DNA from: Chromatiaceae bacterium
GTDB taxonomy: Bacteria; Pseudomonadota; Gammaproteobacteria; Chromatiales; Chromatiaceae
Assembly (NCBI GenBank): GCA_024235215.1
Contig: JACKMU010000005.1
Span: 186,001 to 250,000, forward strand
Direction: 5' to 3'
Length of the DNA: 64,000 nt
This document shows positions 62,139 through 64,000 of the stretch, piece by piece. A program made the translations under genes and the position numbers. A model generated the notes under the pieces. It was given only the letters and a program-made list of their open reading frames with translations, was not told the DNA's origin and did no database searches. Within the stretch, counting starts at the first letter, position 1. Each line of letters begins with the position of its first letter.

Positions 62139-63005
62139 TCAGGTCAGGTAGAGGCTGCGGGCCAGCAGCCGCGCCGGCAGCAGAAACAGCAGCACTACGC
62201 ATCCCGACCACCAAGGCCCGGCGGCCCAGGCCAGACAGGCATCCAGTGGAATGATCCCAAGAATCATCCATGCGACAGTGCGTTCTATCCCTGCTGGCGT
62301 CCAGTTGCGATTGAGCCGCCATAACCTTACCACCAAAGGCAGTGCTGCCAGCAGAAAAACTGCCAACACCCAGCTGTTCGGCAAAACAGTCAGCACGATC
62401 AGTGCCAGAAACACCGTAACCGCCGCACCCAGCGCCATGCTGACCGGGAGGGGCAACCGGAGCTCTCGGCTCCCAGTCTCGTGTCTGCTGAGTTCGGTGA
62501 GCGCAGCGATATAGAGAAACACGGGCAGCGGCAGTAGAAAAATCTCGGCATTGAAAGCACCGGTGGACAAACCCAGCAGCCAGTTCAAATAACGGCACAA
62601 GGCCATCACACCACTGCCCAATGGTCTATCTTTCGCCGCTCCGTCATACAACCAGATCAAACAGATCAACGCCAGTACGATGATTAACTGCACTTTTCCC
62701 AGCGCTGCTGAGGTGATCAACGCCAGCGCAAACAGTCCCCATACCAACCTGAGCGCCTGTTTGCGCGCGATGCGCCCGGATGGGATAGGCCTGGCAGCTC
62801 GCTCGCGACGGTCCTGTTCGACGTCAAAATAGTCGTTCAACGCCATGCCGCCTGCATAGAGGCAGAGCGATACAGTCACCAGCATGAGCAGCCAAAACCA
62901 CTGCGGTTCACCCTGGGTAACGATCAGTTGCGCCGCCAGAATATTGGATGCTGCAGAAAAGAGCGCCGGTGCCCGCACCAGTTGAAGGTATGCTGCAACT
63001 GGCAT
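62139..63005 (-). CDS. eboC: EboC-like UbiA-family prenyltransferase
   Basis: 288 aa from ATG 63005, preceded by GAGGA; a GTG at 63062 would add 19 residues. Nine or so membrane helices. The UbiA motifs NDYFDVEQD (NDxxDxxxD) and YDGAAKD (DxxxD) bind Mg2+-diphosphate, so prenyl transfer chemistry is intact. EboC is a UbiA member of the ebo cluster; the prenyl acceptor is not known. First gene of the operon with a promoter candidate upstream. Confidence 0.9.
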   Translation of the reverse strand: MPVAAYLQLVRAPALFSAASNILAAQLIVTQGEPQWFWLLMLVTVSLCLYAGGMALNDYFDVEQDRRERAARPIPSGRIARKQALRLVWGLFALALITSAALGKVQLIIVLALICLIWLYDGAAKDRPLGSGVMALCRYLNWLLGLSTGAFNAEIFLLPLPVFLYIAALTELSRHETGSRELRLPLPVSMALGAAVTVFLALIVLTVLPNSWVLAVFLLAALPLVVRLWRLNRNWTPAGIERTVAWMILGIIPLDACLAWAAGPWWSGCVVLLFLLPARLLARSLYLT

Positions 63006-63062
63006 TTGCATCCTCATCACGTCCAGCGTATCGCGTGTTGGGCCAGGTTTGTCGCCGCTCAC

Positions 63063-63238
63063 GATTAACCGCGAGGTGGGCGCATTTTATCCGAAAACGT
63101 TAACCAGGCAACCCGTATTGTCTCTCCTGCACACTGCTTGGTAAACGCAGCGTCCTAGCGCCGGCAGAGCAGTGAATTCGTCCCCGGGGGAGACAGCATG
63201 CTAATGCTGCAACCTCTCGATGAAACCGATGCGGAAAC
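63063..63238. other. Intergenic region upstream of the ebo operon
   Basis: 176 bases between the Mut7-C gene and eboC, both on the minus strand. Holds the promoter candidate, a CAGCAT/ATGCTG inverted repeat with a four-base loop (63194-63209) and the palindrome CCCCGGGG (63182-63189). These may terminate the upstream gene or bind a regulator; no T-run is present. Confidence 0.4.
63084..63111 (-). promoter_or_regulatory. Candidate sigma-70 promoter of the ebo operon
   Basis: On the minus strand TTGCCT (63106-63111) and TAAAAT (63084-63089) are separated by 16 bases, close to the TTGACA/TATAAT consensus. Transcription would start near 63077, with a leader of about 70 bases before the eboC ATG. 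Confidence 0.5.
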
Positions 63239-63991
63239 TTATGACGGGCACAGCTCTTGAATAAGCAGCTGCATTTTTTTGAAATGACTCCCCTCCCAAT
63301 ATATCTGTCCGCACGAATCACACTGCCAAAATTCCTCGTAGTAGCGACGGGTACCTGGTTCCAGGCGATCCACTATCTCCTGCTTGTCGACTGCGGCGAC
63401 AATACCGTTGCAGCGGGTGCAGCGGCCAAAAGGATTGATGTCCGCATAGAGGTCGAAACGAGTGAGCACTTCGTCGAGCTGCTTGCGTGGTTCATGGCTG
63501 CGCACCCAGTAGCCGTGGCTGATGATGCGCCGCTTCAGCAGATCGCGGTCGCGTGTCAATAGAATTCGATGCTCATCAGCCGAGATCGCCGCGAGCTGGT
63601 CATCGACATAGTCATTGCGGTAGAGGGTGTCGAAGCCGAGATGACGCAGGTAGCGCGCCAGCCGTCCCAAGTGGCAATCGAGTACGAAGCGCGGCTGGCG
63701 CAGCGGCGAGTCGCGCAGTTTCAGCAGTGGACGGATATCCAGGCCCTCGAACATCGGGTAGACACTGATACGGTCGCCATTTTCCACGATATAGCCAAAC
63801 TCGACGGAGACGCCGTTGACCAGTATCACCTCGACCTCGGTGTGCGGTACCCCCAGCGCCTCGATGATGTCCTTGACCGATGCGCGCCGCTGCAATGGAT
63901 AGTCGAAGGCAACCTTGCGTTTATCCGGCTCGAGAAAATCGTTGAGCTCCTCGTAGAAGCGAAATTGGGCGCGCTGATGGGTATTCACCAT
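63239..63991 (-). CDS. Mut7-C RNase-domain protein with N-terminal ubiquitin-like domain
   Basis: 250 aa. Residues about 8-85 form a Mut7-C ubiquitin-like beta-grasp domain (VEVILVNGVSVEFGYIVENG, then DRISVYPMFEG). Residues about 95-245 form the PIN-like Mut7-C RNase domain: FVLDCHLGRLARYLRHLGFD, then LLTRDRDLLKR with acidic metal ligands. A zinc ribbon is suggested by CTRC and CDSC near the C-terminus. A putative ribonuclease; its RNA target is unknown. Upstream of, but probably separate from, the ebo operon. Confidence 0.9.
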   Translation of the reverse strand: MVNTHQRAQFRFYEELNDFLEPDKRKVAFDYPLQRRASVKDIIEALGVPHTEVEVILVNGVSVEFGYIVENGDRISVYPMFEGLDIRPLLKLRDSPLRQPRFVLDCHLGRLARYLRHLGFDTLYRNDYVDDQLAAISADEHRILLTRDRDLLKRRIISHGYWVRSHEPRKQLDEVLTRFDLYADINPFGRCTRCNGIVAAVDKQEIVDRLEPGTRRYYEEFWQCDSCGQIYWEGSHFKKMQLLIQELCPS

Positions 63992-64000
63992 GACAGTATA

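Noticed and set aside
62139..63005. UbiA of ubiquinone biosynthesis
   Set aside because: The protein is UbiA-family, but its position in an ebo operon and absence of ubiC or other ubi genes favour EboC.

Overview
The window reads as a chromosome segment of a GC-rich gram-negative bacterium, most likely a gammaproteobacterium. The support is a YpfJ-type zinc peptidase, a PEP-CTERM protein behind a sigma-54 promoter, very large Sec-exported repeat proteins and many ATGA/GTGA/TTGA gene overlaps. This placement is an inference; no rRNA, tRNA, CRISPR or transposase was found to anchor it.

Positions 1-16737 (minus strand) hold a tightly packed envelope/secreted-protein locus: a DcrB/PsbP-like protein with a TPR tail, two TPR proteins, a 994-aa Thr/Arg-rich secreted protein, a 2104-aa multidomain secreted protein with five EWG(D/N)N repeats, a periplasmic vWA protein, an ABC ATPase and an FtsX-type permease cut by the window edge. 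The vWA protein and ABC pair recall the PpkA/TagT/TagS signalling arm of type VI secretion, but no T6SS structural gene is visible.

Positions 16964-23099 carry a voltage-sensor K+ channel with a C-terminal CCHH zinc-finger-like tail, a YpfJ-like metalloprotease, a coupled three-gene unit (radical SAM protein with unusual Cys spacing, O-methyltransferase, YdjY-like exported protein), a divergent VTT/DedA-like membrane protein and a small DUF3303-like protein. A strong GC-rich hairpin separates these from the next block.

Positions 23182-42391 (minus) hold two giant surface proteins transcribed together: a 2304-aa FG-GAP/Ig-like/RHS protein and, one base downstream, a 4097-aa PKD-repeat protein that also contains an alpha/alpha-toroid segment. 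Upstream lie a lipoprotein and an orphan PEP-CTERM protein with a clear sigma-54 promoter.

Positions 44488-57506 (plus) form an apparent eleven-gene operon. It opens with myo-inositol-1-phosphate synthase (MIPS) and ends with a xylose-isomerase-like TIM-barrel enzyme. Between them lies an envelope module: MoxR AAA+ ATPase, DUF58, a BatA-like vWA protein, a double-vWA/GATase1-like protein, an exported squalene-cyclase-like toroid protein and several membrane proteins of unknown function.

Positions 57594-63005 (minus, convergent) form an ebo metabolite-traffic cluster in the order eboC-(leader ORF)-eboA-eboB-eboE-eboF, without eboD. Because EboD is a sugar-phosphate cyclase and MIPS is also one, the two convergent operons may form a single variant system that makes and exports a prenylated cyclitol-derived compound. 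This is the most interesting hypothesis in the window. A Mut7-C RNase-like protein ends the window.
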